A model generated the notes under the pieces. The model was not told where the DNA came from. It worked only from the letters and a program-made list of their open reading frames with translations, and did no database searches. 64,000 nucleotides of DNA from Sambucus nigra (Eukaryota; Streptophyta; Magnoliopsida; Dipsacales; Adoxaceae): positions 573,968,606 to 574,032,605 of the forward strand of contig OX422217.1 of NCBI GenBank assembly GCA_949130495.1, given 5' to 3'. This document shows positions 44,583 to 59,495 of this stretch, in pieces. Position 1 is the stretch's first letter. Each line of letters opens with the position of its first letter. Made by a program: the position numbers and the translations under genes.

Positions 44583-45925
44583 TTTTCGTATGAGGATTTA
44601 TATTTTTTATATATTCTCTTTGCATTTGAAAGGTGTGTTTAAGTGTGAAGGTTTGCAGTGATGCGACAAATTTTTTAAAAAACTAAAGTTACTCAAAGTT
44701 TTTATCTATTAAGTGTTTGTACTTTTTCCTTTTGGGGTTAGGATTGAGTATTTCAGATATCTTGATGGCACATAGGTTTTTGTTTTTTAATTTTGTCTTG
44801 GAATAGCCAAAAGGGAAAAATTTAGAAGGACAAATTTCCAGTCGAGCCAATTTGTATGTATATTAACTTAATTCAGGTTGGACAAAACCTTTTGAGTCAA
44901 AGGCTATGACTTGAGTTATTTATCCTTCAAGCCTACGATGCATGATTGAATATAGTAGAGGCCAAGTAAAGTGATTTCATCATCTTGTTATGTATTGTGC
45001 TTAATTTCATCTTCAAATTCCATAGATCTCAAGAGTTATGAATACGTATTATTTTTTATCCTTGGATATTTATGTGGGTGATTGTTTTAAAATGTTTAAG
45101 GCCATTTTCAGTAAAAATATTTTTTAAATAAAAATTTAATTTTTGTGAATAATCGTTCGAACGAAAATTTCACCCTGTTCGAAAGAGTTTGGGAAAGTAG
45201 TTCAAACGACCTTCAAATGAGGATTAAATGAAATTTCTCGTGTAATTGAAAAATATTATTTGAAGTTCGTTTGATGTATGTTCAAATGATATTACTATGT
45301 CATTCCAACGTGTTCTGGTTTCATTCAAATGAGATTGCACCGCCTCTATTTTTATGTTTCCTGTATAAAGGAGTGATGGCATCAGTTTTGTAAAAGAGGT
45401 TTTGCATTATACGTTTTCCAAAAACAAATCTAAAATCCTCTAAATCCTAGTTTCACCCAATAGTTTTGAGATCCAAGTTTCAACTAAATATGCTAGTTTC
45501 AGATATCTTATTTGGAACCAAAGTTTGTTTACTCGTCATCTTTGCTGAGTATTATTTACCTACAGTGGACTCAATATGTGTGGAGATTTGAAGCGATGGA
45601 CTCCATGTTCAATTCATTTACGATTTGTGGAGCCAAGATCGATGGATAACGAGGCGTGTGAGAAGCACACATTGTGGTAGTGCATTTGTGCACTTTTACA
45701 TATCACTATGAAGAAGATCAGTGGTAGGAACATATGTCAAGGCTTGAAAGAGTTGAGTCAGTTGTGTAAGTTATCTACCATCCTTGTGTAATTCTTATAT
45801 CATAGTTAATTTGCACATCTAGTTCTTCCAAGGTTTTCTCATTGTGGGTTTTTCTCGTACATCGACGTATTATGGTTTGTTACTTTATTTTACTCTTTCT
45901 ACACTCACCTAGATGCATGTTTCGA

Positions 45926-47819
45926 CAACATAAAGTTATGTAAATTGTTTAACACTACAGAAGTTTAATTGGGTAATCGTTTGAATGAAAGTAATTTTCA
46001 AAAAAATAAAAATTGATGTGTGCTTGATAATCCTCCATATAATCCCTTAGCGTCGTAGTGGCACTTTTAAAAAACTAACAAATAAATAATCAAACATAAC
46101 GAATAAATAATCAAACCTAACAAACAAATCAATAACCTAAGCATAAATCCATAACCTAACAAACCATCAAATCAGAATGTTCACTTACTTAAACATACAA
46201 AGATGTTTTGATTTATTTACCAAACTAGTAAGAGAAATGGAGGTCGGGTTAGCAATAGAGGTCTGGTCAGCAATGGAGGTTAAGTGATGGTTAGACAGAG
46301 CTGGTGGAAGATGGTCAGACAGACTCCTTGGCCCTATTAGTCAGCGATAGAGGTCGGCGGTGTGACTTGAGTTCCATTGGGATGAATATTGAGAGAGAGG
46401 TCAATTGAGTTGGTGTGAGATTGAGAAAGAAAGAGGCGCCCATTTTTTGTAAATGTTAGTCTAGGGTTTTGTTAGCTTATATATATATATATATATATAT
46501 AGGTGGTGGAAAGTGTAAAAACTTTATATAAGTCAATGTAAGATATAAATGGGTGGGCAGGGCGGGTAGTGCTTATATATACTAAATTCGAACCCACCAC
46601 GTTTAATTAACGATTTTTTTAAAACTCGTACTCACTCCTAAATTTCAAATCGAGCTTTAAAACCTGTACTATTAGGATTGGATCGGGTCAATAAGACTAA
46701 GGGTCGAGTTAAATTTCTATCCTTAAGTGATTGTGTTTGCATTCTTTTTTATACACTAGTTTTTGTGCTTCATGATACATGCTTTTACTAGTTGTATGAT
46801 GTTTGTGTTTTTTGTATTTTGATTTTCCTTTTGTTGGGTCTATCTGAGAAAAGTACGAAAAGATTTTGTTTATTTTTGAGTCATTTTGAAAATCTCAAAG
46901 AGATTTTTTTGTGTGTAATAGTTTTACACAACTTGTGTGGCATATCATTGTATTTTAATACAACGTGTTCAATGATTTTCATGTGGCTAGATAATTAGAG
47001 TATGCTTTAAAATGTTTGGATTGTTTCTTAATCATGCTTTCATATAGTTATTCGAATTTGATTTTCTTAATGGATTCACTTTGCAGGTGCCTTCGGACAC
47101 ACTTTTACAATCTCTTTTGGATTCTAACTACTTATGTTGCATGAGCAAATGAGGTGTTATCCTATTAATCTTGTCATATACATATCTATTTGATTGGGGA
47201 ATTTGAGCATGTAAGAACCATTATTGTGATATTGTTAGTTTAAAATAATTTGAGAGTGCAATGTAAAAGGGATACAAAATAAGTAAATCTCCTTTTCATG
47301 AAAGGCCATCATTGGTAAGAGCCTTAGAAAATAAAATAGAGGAAAAGGAAAAGAAAGAATTATAAATTATAAGTTGTGAATCGATCATAAAAAATATGAT
47401 ATCTTCAAACAAAAAGAGAAAAAAATTGAATATATTTAATTTTTGAGGATGTTATAAGTTGAAGATAAATGGGGTTGCATCATGAATCCTAGTTAGTCTT
47501 AAATATTTGACGTTTTTGATTTTAGAATCATTAATATTTTCTAGGTTAGTGTGCACATTGTGTATGTTTATCCAATTTTTAGTTCACTTTATTTGTCACT
47601 TGAGTCTAACTCTAAGTTTGATAAATTAATGCGATCAAATAGAACTCCTTGTACTTTGTTGAGTGGTTGGGACATACCTCTTTTAATTTCTTGTTTACGC
47701 CCCTTCACTTCGTACCACATTTGGCTTAGACACATATATGGCATCCGAGTGTGGAAAGCTAGTATGTATGTTTGTTTTGAGTCTTTACATTTCATCTAAT
47801 CCCTGTTGTTATAGTTTTA
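45926..47819. other. DNA between the two copia units, no gene
   Basis: It contains short AATAAATAATCAAACATAAC-type repeats (46,075-46,170), GAGGTC..GTCAGCAATGGAGG-type repeats (46,235-46,370) and a (TA)n tract at 46,478-46,502. Small ORFs at 46,792-46,998 and 47,551-47,799 are not recognised. Confidence 0.45.
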
Positions 47820-50239
47820 TCTTAGTACATCTTATATGATTAAATTGGTATCTTTTGTTATATGTTTACATTGTTATCATTTGTTTCATAGTTTGGATTA
47901 TTTGTGATTGTGCTGTTGTGCATGTTTATCATTACCCTTTCACTTCATATCATCGCATGATATACTTGTTTTTTGTAAGTTCTCATGTTTCACATTAAGG
48001 GGGAGAAGTTGTTTATATTGTGTATCTTTACCTTTGTCTATTATCGAAAATAATGTGGGAGAAATATTACCTTAGGGGAAGATGTCTTACCTTAGGTGAT
48101 GGTGTTTTAACAAAAGGGGAGGGTTATTTTCATATGCGGTTTATATAGGTTATATTTTATTTACATTTGAAAGATGTTTTAAGTGTTCAGGTCTAAGCAA
48201 AGATGCGATAAAGTTTCATAAGATGAAAGCTACTTAAGAGTTTGTATCCATCAAATGTTTCTACTTTTTTTTTCCTTTTGGGGATATGATTGAGTCTTAG
48301 AGAGCTTGACGTCCCAATAGGTTTTTATTTTTAGGTTTTATTTCGGGATAGTCAAATGGAAAGATTTGTAAGAAATAATTTCACATCGAGTCAATTTGTA
48401 TTGTTTATTGTCTTTATTCCATTTGGACAAAACTGATTGAGTCATAGGTTAGGATTTGAATTTTGTTTTTTCTTCAAGTCTATTATGCATATTGAAGACC
48501 GTGGCATCCAAGTAAAGCAACGATCACATCAGTTTGAGTTTTGTGCTGAGTTTGATCTTCAACGTCCATGGGATATTAAGAGATATTAATTTGTCTTATG
48601 TTTGATCCCTGCATACATTACCGGGCGTTAGTTTTTAAATCGATTATTAAGGTTGTTTTTTTAAAAGAATTTTCGAAGAAAAATATTTTTTATTTTAAAT
48701 CCATACGAAAGAGTCTTCCTTCTTGTTTAAAGGAGTATTCCTAGTTCTTTCGAACGAGATTTTGTTTTTGTTTGAACAACATATGGGGTTTTATGTGACA
48801 TAACTTTAAACAAGCTTCGAGCAAAATGTTTTACAAAAGTAGTAGGGTTTCATTTGAAGGTCGCTCGACGCCCGCTCAAACGAATTTAGCATTATCATTT
48901 GACCGACCATTTCTTGGTTTCGAGCACGAATACATAACTCGTTCTAATGATTTTATTATTTTTGTGCAAACGAGTGGCCTCAAAATTCATGCCGCTTACA
49001 TTTTATTTATAAGTAAAAGGTTTGGCAAAGTTATTTAAGGACAGGTTTTGCAAAAAATATTTTTCGAGACAAATCTTGAGCCTCATAAACCCTAATTTAC
49101 ACCCAATAGTTTGAGATCCAAGTTTCAATATCTTATGTCTTTTTAGATCTCGCGTGTCTTTCACTAAGACTGTTTACTCTTCATTGAGTTCTATTTTAAT
49201 CGGTGGATTACTTGTTTATTGCGATTTTTTCATTGACGACTGGAACTAGTCAAGGTAATGGTAATATCGGTAGATACCGAGACGTAGGAAGCACCTGCAT
49301 TCGGATTATCGTTGGAAGGCGCCTAATGACGACTGTGTAAAAAGTTCAAGGAGTAAAGAGAGCATTAAGGGCTTTTTAGTGCATCTGTAAGAAAAACTTC
49401 TTAGCTGTATTTTCCTTCATTATTTAAGACTTGAAAAAATATATATATATATATCTATATATTTTCTTGAGTAAGATTTCTTAATTTTGAGTTTCAAAAC
49501 ACTTTATGAAATATTGAGTGACCAAAAACTCTCCCTACACTATTTAACTTTAAGATATCCTCACAAATCCTAATTTAATTTTTTGGTTTCTCTTGGTTCC
49601 TTTTCCCATTGGAATAAGTTCTCTTTATTCATAAAGAAAAATTGAGTTTGGGAAGTTTTAAGATAATGATTGTAGCCCAAAATTATCCCAGTTGTTTCGT
49701 GTACTTCATCTGTTGGAGATTTATCAAGTTGGAAGATGAGTCGTGAAAGTGTTTTAGAGAATTTGTACCGAAATGAGTGTAAGTTATAGTTCTTATATAT
49801 AAGTCTCTCCATTAGTGCATTTACTTTTCGTTTCAACCTAAGGTTTTTCCCGTTAGTGGGTATTTTCTTCGTATATCTGGTGTTATGTAATTGTTTTATT
49901 TTTTCGCATATTTGTAATCACTTGTTTTAATAAGAAGAAAAAATAAATTGATTCTAAACTTTGTAAAATATTTCGTCATTATAATATATTTATTTTTGCC
50001 CATTAAAATAATAATAAAAATATCTTTTAAAATGGTAAAAATTTTTATTTAGGTAGTTACCATCGAGAGCGAGCCCTCTTATATTGTGTTAGGAATGAAT
50101 ATCATCATGAAATTAGTGTTCCAAAAACTACACAATAAATTGCAATTTCTAAAATAAATAATATAATTCTCCAAGATGTGGAAAAGGTGATTATTCACGC
50201 AAATCAACTTGGTTGAGGCTATAAGTATCACATGTCATC

Positions 50240-52140
50240 TTACAAATCGTGTATAATTTCATAGTAATACCAGTACTATACCTTATGAGTTTTGATATGG
50301 AAGAAACCCAATCTAAAATAACTATGTGTCTTTCAGGAAATGTTGTGTATGCTAATATAGGGAAAACCTATGTAAATTTTATGCACGAGGAAACAAATAT
50401 GTTATATTTAGGTATGCAAAAAATAGCCATTCATATCATATTTATAACTATCAAACAGATTTACAATAAAACTAATTAATGTAGTTGTAGATGACAACGT
50501 TATCACTGAAAGACATAATTGTGTAATATTCTTTTTAAATGAAGTTAATAGTGAGTATAAAGTTTTAGTAAAATGTCTAGAAAATGATATATCATCATTA
50601 CCATGCGAGGAGCCTCGAGTTCCTAACCTTGTTACAAAAGACCATCCAAAAATAAATATTTTTGGTGAGGTCTACCCGTCGATAAGAAAAGGATAAACAA
50701 AATAAGTAGTCCATGACACTTTTTATAATTAATACAAAAATGTTCTTACATATATGCTTGATGAATATTGATTATGTTACATCCAAGAATAACTCAAGAA
50801 ATTTAAGTTTCATAATGTTTGGTACCTTTCCCCATGGCTAAGGATACAAATTTAATAAGAAGAATATGGATATTCAAAATAAAGGTGCTGAAATTCAAAA
50901 TGACATTCTTATAAAATCATGATTAGTAGCTAAAAAGGTACAACCAATTATAAGGAATTGATTTAAACCAAAAAAAAAATCTATGGTAGCTTATCTAAAA
51001 TTAGTTGACTAATGTTAGTTGTCGATCATCATCCTTAATTCAAGTTATACTAAATGAATGTTAAGTTTTCCCTTTTAAATGGTGTTGCCATAGAAAAAGT
51101 ACTTGTTAAACAACCAAAAGTATCTATTAAATTTTACATTCCCATATCCTTTATATTGCCTTTAAAAAGCTTTTTACGGTTTAAAAAGGCTCTTTCAGGT
51201 GTGAAAGAATAGAAATAAGGGTTATGTTCATGGGGGTGAAAATAAAAATTTATTTGTAAAAATAGCTGAAAACATGTGATAATAATTCAAATATATGTAT
51301 ACGTCATAGTATTTAGCTATAACTATGAGAAAAATACCAAAGAATTCGCTTATCTGATGCGATTGAAATTTCCCTTAAGTTAAAAGTTCAGCAACTAAAA
51401 AATGGCATCTTTGTTTCTCAAACAATATATGCAACTACCCTGTAAAAATTTGATATGAATACATCAAAATTTGCACACACTCCCATGAATTCAATTATAA
51501 AATTAAATAGATAAACCATATCCGAGAATGATTGGGATCCAACTTTATCTGACCGATAGTAGGCCTAGTATAATGTTTTGGAAGTCATGTGTGTTGATAC
51601 GATAACAATAATATCCAAAAGAATCTAACTTACATGAGTTTCAAAGAATAATTAAATATGCAAGTGGGACTCTTTAATTCAATTTCTGGTATACATGGCA
51701 TTGCTAGTGCTATCGTGAGATAAACCTATAATGACTAGGGAGGGTGTATGATGATTTAAAAGGCACACTTGGTGGCTGTTTTATGTCATGAATAACTTAG
51801 TTGATTGATCTTCAATAAATACAATTGCGTATCACTTTCAACTGGAGTATCTAAGTTCAATGTCGTGGGTAGTTGTTGTGATTAACACCTATAAATGATA
51901 AAGATTTTAGTAGATTATTTCATTTTGGAATCATATATGGCTCTTTTATGCGATTCTCAAAGTGACATTGTCTTCAGTAACAATTATGTTTAACATTACC
52001 TCATAAAACACATTAAGATTATAGAACATTTTATCTAAGATTTTTCTAACAAAAGGATATTCTTATTGAATGTATGTAAGGATATGGTTTTACACTCCTC
52101 TTATTTTTATTTTGGATTTATTCCAAAATAAATATCTAAC
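50240..52140 (+). pseudogene. Strongly decayed copia pol (integrase C-terminus to RNase H)
   Basis: Fragments in shifting frames line up in copia order. NVVVDDN and VTKDHPKINIFGEVYPSIR occur at about 50,475-50,690 (integrase C-terminus/RT linker). LKKFKFHNVWYLSPW occurs at about 50,790 (RT start). LKVQQLKNGIFVSQTIYATTL and FDMNTSKFAHTPMNS occur at 51,380-51,495 (RT end). A stretch near 52,010-52,050 resembles the IKHIKI..HFI.DF histidine motif of the RNase H end. Stops are frequent. It follows the second LTR-like unit, and a gag part is not seen. Confidence 0.65.
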
Positions 52141-53000
52141 TGTATTGATTAGTGTCTTTTCAGTTGTGAACATTATATGATTGAAGATAAAAACAAAGGA
52201 TTATGACAAATATCTATAGGAATGGAGATATTTAAATATTCAGACTATCGAAGGTTTGGTAAGCCTTTGAGGTTTTTTATAATTTCTTGAAGTTTGTTTA
52301 AGTAGGAAATTAACCGGACAAAATCTTTTAAAATGTGAGTAAACATTTTTCAAAATTTTACTACGTTTTTTTCAAGAGGGGAATGTTTCTTCTCTTATTC
52401 GAATGAGAGACCCCTTGCACGAAAGGGGATTCACACAAGAACCCCAATATATAAGCAGAAGTCCTCGTATAATAGGAGTATCAGGCGAGAACCTCTCATG
52501 CGAATAGATATCGTTCCAATAAGGTCATCCTAGTTCGAACAAGGGCCTTATTTCGGGGTAATCGTGTTTAGTTGGTATTTAATGATGCATAGTATAAATG
52601 TTAATTTAAGATGCGTCTTTCAAGATATGAAGCCTAGTTTAGCAAAGCCTTAAAAAACTTTATGAGAGTTTTCTTATAGAGTGAGATCATGTCAAGCTTC
52701 ATGATTGCAAAGTAAACCTTTGATTTACAATCCCCTTTGGTCTTCTATATCATCTGAATATATTGGCGCGAGAAATTTCATGGGTGATTATCATGTAACA
52801 TACATGTGGGTTAATTGTCGTCAGTAAAAAGATTAGTGGATACCAAGGTCTGAGGACTACGCAAATTGAGTCTAGGACTGGATCAGTTGATTGCTAGTAC
52901 AGGCAAATGCATCGAACCAGAATGAAAAGTAAAATTGTTGTTTTTTTTGTAAGTCATGTATGTCCATTATAGGATCTGAAATTCATAGTCATAGTGGAGT
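52141..53000 (+). repeat. Possible third copia LTR-like unit
   Basis: After the pol remnant come TTCAAGAGGGGAATG, CTTATTCGAATGAGAG, GTTCGAACAAGGGCC and GTGGATACCAAGG, which recall the TTCGAACGA and GGTAGATACCGAGACG parts of units 1 and 2. It may be the 3' LTR of the same element, but the match is weak. Confidence 0.35.
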
Positions 53001-53134
53001 CGTTGGGATGAGGCGATAGTGGTTTTTACCGCGAGAGTCTTCACTCTAAAATTTCTATGCATGGTGTATGATTGTTTTTACATCTTTTTCATTTATTTCT
53101 GGATCACCCGTATGCAAATTGGCCTAATAAATTT

Positions 53135-53308
53135 TAGGATAAATTATACGAAGATCCCTAAACTATTAATTTTTTCACCCAGCCCCTTTTCCAAAAAATA
53201 ATGTTGATAAAACATGATTTTATGCATAAAAAAATGTTGTAATTTTATTACAAATTGGATGGTGGAAAAAATTAATAGCTTGGGGAGTAGTGGTATAATT
53301 TACCCTTA
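53135..53308. mobile_element. Palindromic MITE, family E
   Basis: The left end GGATAAATTATACGAAGATC, continuing CCTAAACTATTAATTTTTTC, pairs with the right end GAAAAAATTAATAGCTTGGG, continuing TGGTATAATTTACCC. It is non-coding, about 170 bp. Confidence 0.75.
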
Positions 53309-54410
53309 ATTTTATTCAATAACATTAAAATTGGTTCAATTAAAAAAGGATTTGATTTGAACTGAACGTTGTAATTAATTTGACAAGATCCCTAGGGCAT
53401 ATACTTTCTTAATATGTCAACAGATAACAACAACTATATGATATTTTTACTAAACCTTTAGAGAACTTGTAATTTGAGTTATTGAGAAAATAATTTTGAA
53501 TCTGTGGTATTGATTAATACTGCATTTTTAACTGTTTGTCTAATTAAGAATATGGGGAAGAATTCAGTCTACCAACATGGCTATAAGAGCACCTTAACTG
53601 CTTATTTGTTTATTAGATTATGAACTTTATCCCTTTGGAAGGTATTTGTTTTATAAGATTTTAATGTTATTGTGTTGGGGTAATTTGTTGTATAGTTGAG
53701 ATTTGTATTTTTTAAAAAAAAGGGTTAATAGCGATTACTGTTTTACTTTATTATAGTTTTGGCTCTAAGTTAGGGAATTTTTTTGGGTATATAGTAATCA
53801 TTGCATATGACATAATATATGTCTCAATACCCATGTTGTATCTCAGGCAGTTTATCCCAAATTGGCCAAATAGGAGATTTAATAGATTGATTACTATATT
53901 TTGTTATTTGTTCATTTTGATACAAAACTAGTGTCTATATTTAGCCCATTATCCCATTTTAAGATCTCAAGATTCAATAAGAAGATAATCAAATCATGTA
54001 AAGGACTATAGACGCCCCATTTTCATACCCCTCTTATCCCGTCAAGGTATCCTTCAAGTATTCCCCTCTCACAAGACCTTTAGTCTTTCACATACTTAAA
54101 ATCCCAGGTTCAGACCCGACTTCTAAACTTATTTTACAGCTATAACATTTGAATTCGAGAATTTATCCAACACAATAATTAAAGCTATATTAACCACCTT
54201 CCTAACGATCTCATTCACATGTAAATCATATATTCTGGTTGGATGATACGTAAAAATACGAGGAGGCTACCCAGGTATATGTCGATCGATAAGGTTAACC
54301 CTATGTCAATGTGCACTGACATGTTTTCTTGGTTCACAAGTTTACCCCTTTTCGACCCATAGGGTGAGCCTTGTAGTTATGGGTAAGACCTTGTGGAAGC
54401 CTAGTCATTT
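53309..54410. other. AT-rich intergenic DNA, no gene
   Basis: Short ORFs only. Nothing is recognised. Confidence 0.45.
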
Positions 54411-54700
54411 TACCTTTTGAGGGTTTCGTCAAGGCACAAAAAATTATTGCTTTTGGAGGAGATTTTGGAAGACTTATTTGAGACTCATAGAAGGACTCTT
54501 TTCAATAGAATAATGATATGGGTATGAAAATCTCTCCCAAAAGTGATGTGGATTCCACTTATTCTCTTACTTACCTATTAAAAGTTACCTTGTGGTATGA
54601 GTCCCGTCAGGGCACAAAAAAATATTGCTTTTGGTGGAGGTTTTGGGGACTTATTTGGGACTCATAGCAGGACTCTTTTCAATAAGAGTAAAGGGATGAC
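54411..54700. repeat. Imperfect tandem duplication, period ~183 bp
   Basis: GTCAAGGCACAAAAAATTAT through GACTCTTTTCAATAGA (about 54,428-54,511) recurs as GTCAGGGCACAAAAAAATAT through GACTCTTTTCAATAAG (about 54,606-54,690). Both copies have TTGCTTTTGG.GGAG and ACTTATTTG.GACTCATAG.AGG. Confidence 0.75.
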
Positions 54701-55626
54701 CGCATTTAAGGGGACCTTAAAATGTGTGCATATTTTATCTTCCTTTGAAATTCATTACGTCCTCTCACATTATCTTATGCTCCCTTCCAAGATCTAACCA
54801 TTTAACCATCATTTTCACTTCATTTACAATTCATCCACACCTTTTGAAGCATTTGAAAGTAACTTTCCAAGAGGATTTGGTTTGAATAAAGCTAAAGGTT
54901 GGAAAGTATTTCTAATCCATATTTAGAACTCTTTTCATTTAATTTTACTCAATTTCTTCATCTTCACTCGCATATTTACATTATATTTCTCCTACATAAC
55001 TTAGTACTATTATGCACCAAAATTTGTTAGTTATAATTAATCACCTTTTTACTTACTTATATATCATCAACCCTATTTTCATAAATCAAAAGTACCAAAA
55101 ATAGTATTTATGTTGACAATGTAGTTGTTTTGCACCAACTTTTTACAAATAAGTCAAAAACGCCCATAAATTGAAAATAAGGTGTGGATCCACTCTTTCA
55201 GCATGTGTTCGAATGGCATGGTATTTCATCCCTGTTTTTTAAACTACGTAGGTGTTCCTGATCCGGTCTAAGATTCAAGTCCAATGGTATACATTTTCAT
55301 TCCCCCCCCACAATTTATTTAAGCTTTTTTTTTATCAAAATTATGTCCAAGGAAGATCCACGGGCCTAGAGATTTATTTTATTAATATTATAATGGGGAT
55401 AAATATCATCCCATGGTAGCGTGCATGGTAGAATAAGGAGCGAGATAATGGTTTGAACATAAGGCCTTATATAATGGTCAAACCAATGCATAAGTGAAAA
55501 TAGAAGATGAAAAGCCAACTATACTCAACCCTGGAAAATATAAACACAAACATATAATCTACGCTAATAATGAGAAAATGCATATTTTGGCAGCGCAATC
55601 TAGTTAACAAATAATATATATATATA
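54701..55626. other. AT-rich intergenic DNA, no gene
   Basis: No recognisable coding or structural feature, apart from a short C run (55,302-55,309). Confidence 0.45.
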
Positions 55627-57620
<1,994 letters not shown>

Positions 57621-57900
57621 TCCATTCTCCTCTTCAGCACATCTTCAATGAAATTAGTGTACCATATACTTCATTGTGTTACGTGTTACGTGTTATGTGC
57701 TTGATCTGTTTATTTGAGTTCTGCATTTCTATTTGAATCATGATATGTTCAAAACAAGTATGTTATGAATCCATTCTCCTCTTTAGCACATCTTCAATGA
57801 AATTAGTGTACCATATACTTCATTATGTTACGCGTTATGTGCTTTATCCATTTATTTGAGTTCTGCATTTCTATTTGAATCATGATATGTTCAAAATAAT
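57621..57900. repeat. Tandem duplication, period 149 bp, two copies
   Basis: TCCATTCTCCTCTTCAGCAC (57,621) recurs as TCCATTCTCCTCTTTAGCAC (57,770). Both are followed by ATCTTCAATGAAATTAGTG and TTTATTTGAGTTCTGCATTT...GAATCATGATATGTTCAAAA. A short inverted match (CATGATTCAAATAGAAAT) lies at about 58,981. An isolated GAAATTAGTGTACCATA also lies just upstream near 57,570. Confidence 0.85.
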
Positions 57901-59199
57901 CAAGCTGACGAGATAAAATTTTCATGGAAGACACTGATGCTAAAAAAAGAACAAAAAAATCAAATATAGAAAATTGTAGAGAAACATGAATTTATAATTA
58001 TTGGTTCCTCTATATCAAGTATTCCGACATTGTTGACCAACATTTCACCATATTATCCAATGCACCAAACTGCCACGCGAACAAGAGTTCCTTAATGAAA
58101 GAAATCTAAAATTCCTTAAGAGTGTATTCAGATAAATGAGATCACCTTTAATTACTCGGTATAATAGAATTTCCACATTGACTAACTTTATAAGGCATGA
58201 CTTTTAAGGGTATGCCATACTTAATCCTTCATCCTTGGAGGTTATACGCATTGCTTATCACGATAATAAGAGCATGCCATACTTCATCCTTCACATAATT
58301 TCCAGCCTGCTAATCATAGCATAAACATCAGTAATTCGAGAAATAAAATGCAACATAAGAAAAAGGCTCAAATGAAGGAATAGAATGTCAGGTCCAGTAC
58401 TACCCCGACCACGTTGAATTAAAATGGTAGCATCTAAAGAATCCTAGAGATGATCACATCATAGGAAATAGGCCAATGTTGACCAATGCTTGAACAAAAT
58501 ATACAAAATGGTCTCTATCAAAGACAATACAAAAAATAAGATTGCCTGATGCATACCTCAGAGTGAACCTTGAGCATATGGTCAATGTACCAAATTTCAT
58601 TTGGAGAAAGCCTAGAGCATCAGGCAATATGTTAACAGACTGTTCATGACAATGTATGTTAAAACAAGAGAAGTGACCCAAATTTACTCTAATAGCTTAT
58701 AATTCTAAACCAATTATGCTGCAACATCGTATATTTGATTTGCTTTTCTTTTTCTTTTTTTTTTCTTTTTTAATAGCAATATATTGCATTTGCCGATAAT
58801 GCGGGATAACGCCGCACCCAAATAACCAAACAGTGCACATGCACATTAAGAATAACTTCATGCACTAATAACAAATAAGAAAAGAAAAGATAATAAATAA
58901 TATTCGACGGCTCATAATAGGAGAATAATAACATTAGAGAATAGGAGAATAATATTTGAGTTCTGAACAAGAAGTTATATCATGATTCAAATAGAAATCA
59001 AACACTGTGTTTCATTTATATCCATTTTTTTTCATCCTGAAGTCCGTAATCAAACACCCTGATTTTTATAATGGCAACATATTCTCATTTGATTTTTGGA
59101 TTTTGGTACTGAACTATAATTTGTATATGGGTGATTCAATGTATTGAATTTGATATTGTAGGTTTCCACATTCTTGATGATCGAGTGGTGTATGGGTTT
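57901..59199. other. AT-rich intergenic DNA, no gene recognised
   Basis: The minus-strand reading at 58,454-58,681 (75 residues) has no familiar motif. It might be another decayed piece of the gene represented by the PWP2 fragment upstream, but this cannot be shown. Confidence 0.4.
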
Positions 59200-59495
59200 C
59201 TATACAAGTTGGAAATTGTGGTTTATTTGAAATCTGTGCAGCAATACCTGATCGGCAACATCGTACATACAAATGTATTTAATACTTCCTCTAGCTAATA
59301 TGCAAGTTCCATCAGCAGAGTAACACAAGATTGTGAAACACTTGATAAAACTCGAGTTAGCTGCAAATCTATGATTAGTCAGCAAACTCCCTCAAATAAT
59401 GTCCCTATAGACCTTAATTGTGAACATCAACAATCTCTCAATTGGGTCCTAGAAAAGGATTTGCCCATCTAAGTTTGAATGATATGAATATTTCT
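59200..59495 (-). pseudogene. PWP2: Fragment of PWP2 (periodic tryptophan protein 2, WD40)
   Basis: The minus-strand reading contains NLDGQILF-stop-DPIERLLMFTI, then a TGA near RDII, then TNHRFAANSSFIKCF, TILCYSADGTCILARGSIKY and ICMYDVADQVLLHRFQ. These blocks correspond in order to a WD40 part of plant PWP2 (UTP1), a nucleolar protein of the small-subunit processome in ribosome biogenesis. The stop after ILF falls where a Trp is usual, and Gly residues have changed. Similarity stops abruptly after FQINHN, and at the upstream side an AG (CTGTAG) precedes the matching part, so it may be one exon with intron flanks. The rest of the gene is not found in the window. It is a pseudogene relic. Confidence 0.8.

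Larger units (their letters stand above)
44050..49925 (+). mobile_element. Two decayed copia (SIRE-like) 3'-end/LTR units in direct order
   Basis: Unit 1 (about 44,050-45,925) and unit 2 (about 47,820-49,925) share a long series of co-linear blocks: CATTTGTTT.ATAGTTTGGATTATTTG, CACTTCA.ATCATCG.ATGATATACTT, ATTACCTTAGG.G.AGA.GT, TTTCCTTTTGGGG...GATTGAGT, AATAGGTTTTT and GTCGAG.CAATTTGTAT. The offset is about 3.5 kb. Each has a purine-rich tract followed by an LTR-like part with TTCGAACGA-type motifs and an end like AAGGTTTT.CCC.TTGTGGGT...TTTTCTCGTA. This is how SIRE-type copia LTRs look. Divergence is high (about a quarter of positions) and termini are not resolvable. Unrelated short-repeat DNA lies between the units (46,000-46,700). 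Confidence 0.55.

Noticed and set aside
58454..58681. 75-residue minus-strand ORF as a possible gene
   Set aside because: No recognisable motif, no splice or promoter context, and a length expected by chance in such sequence.
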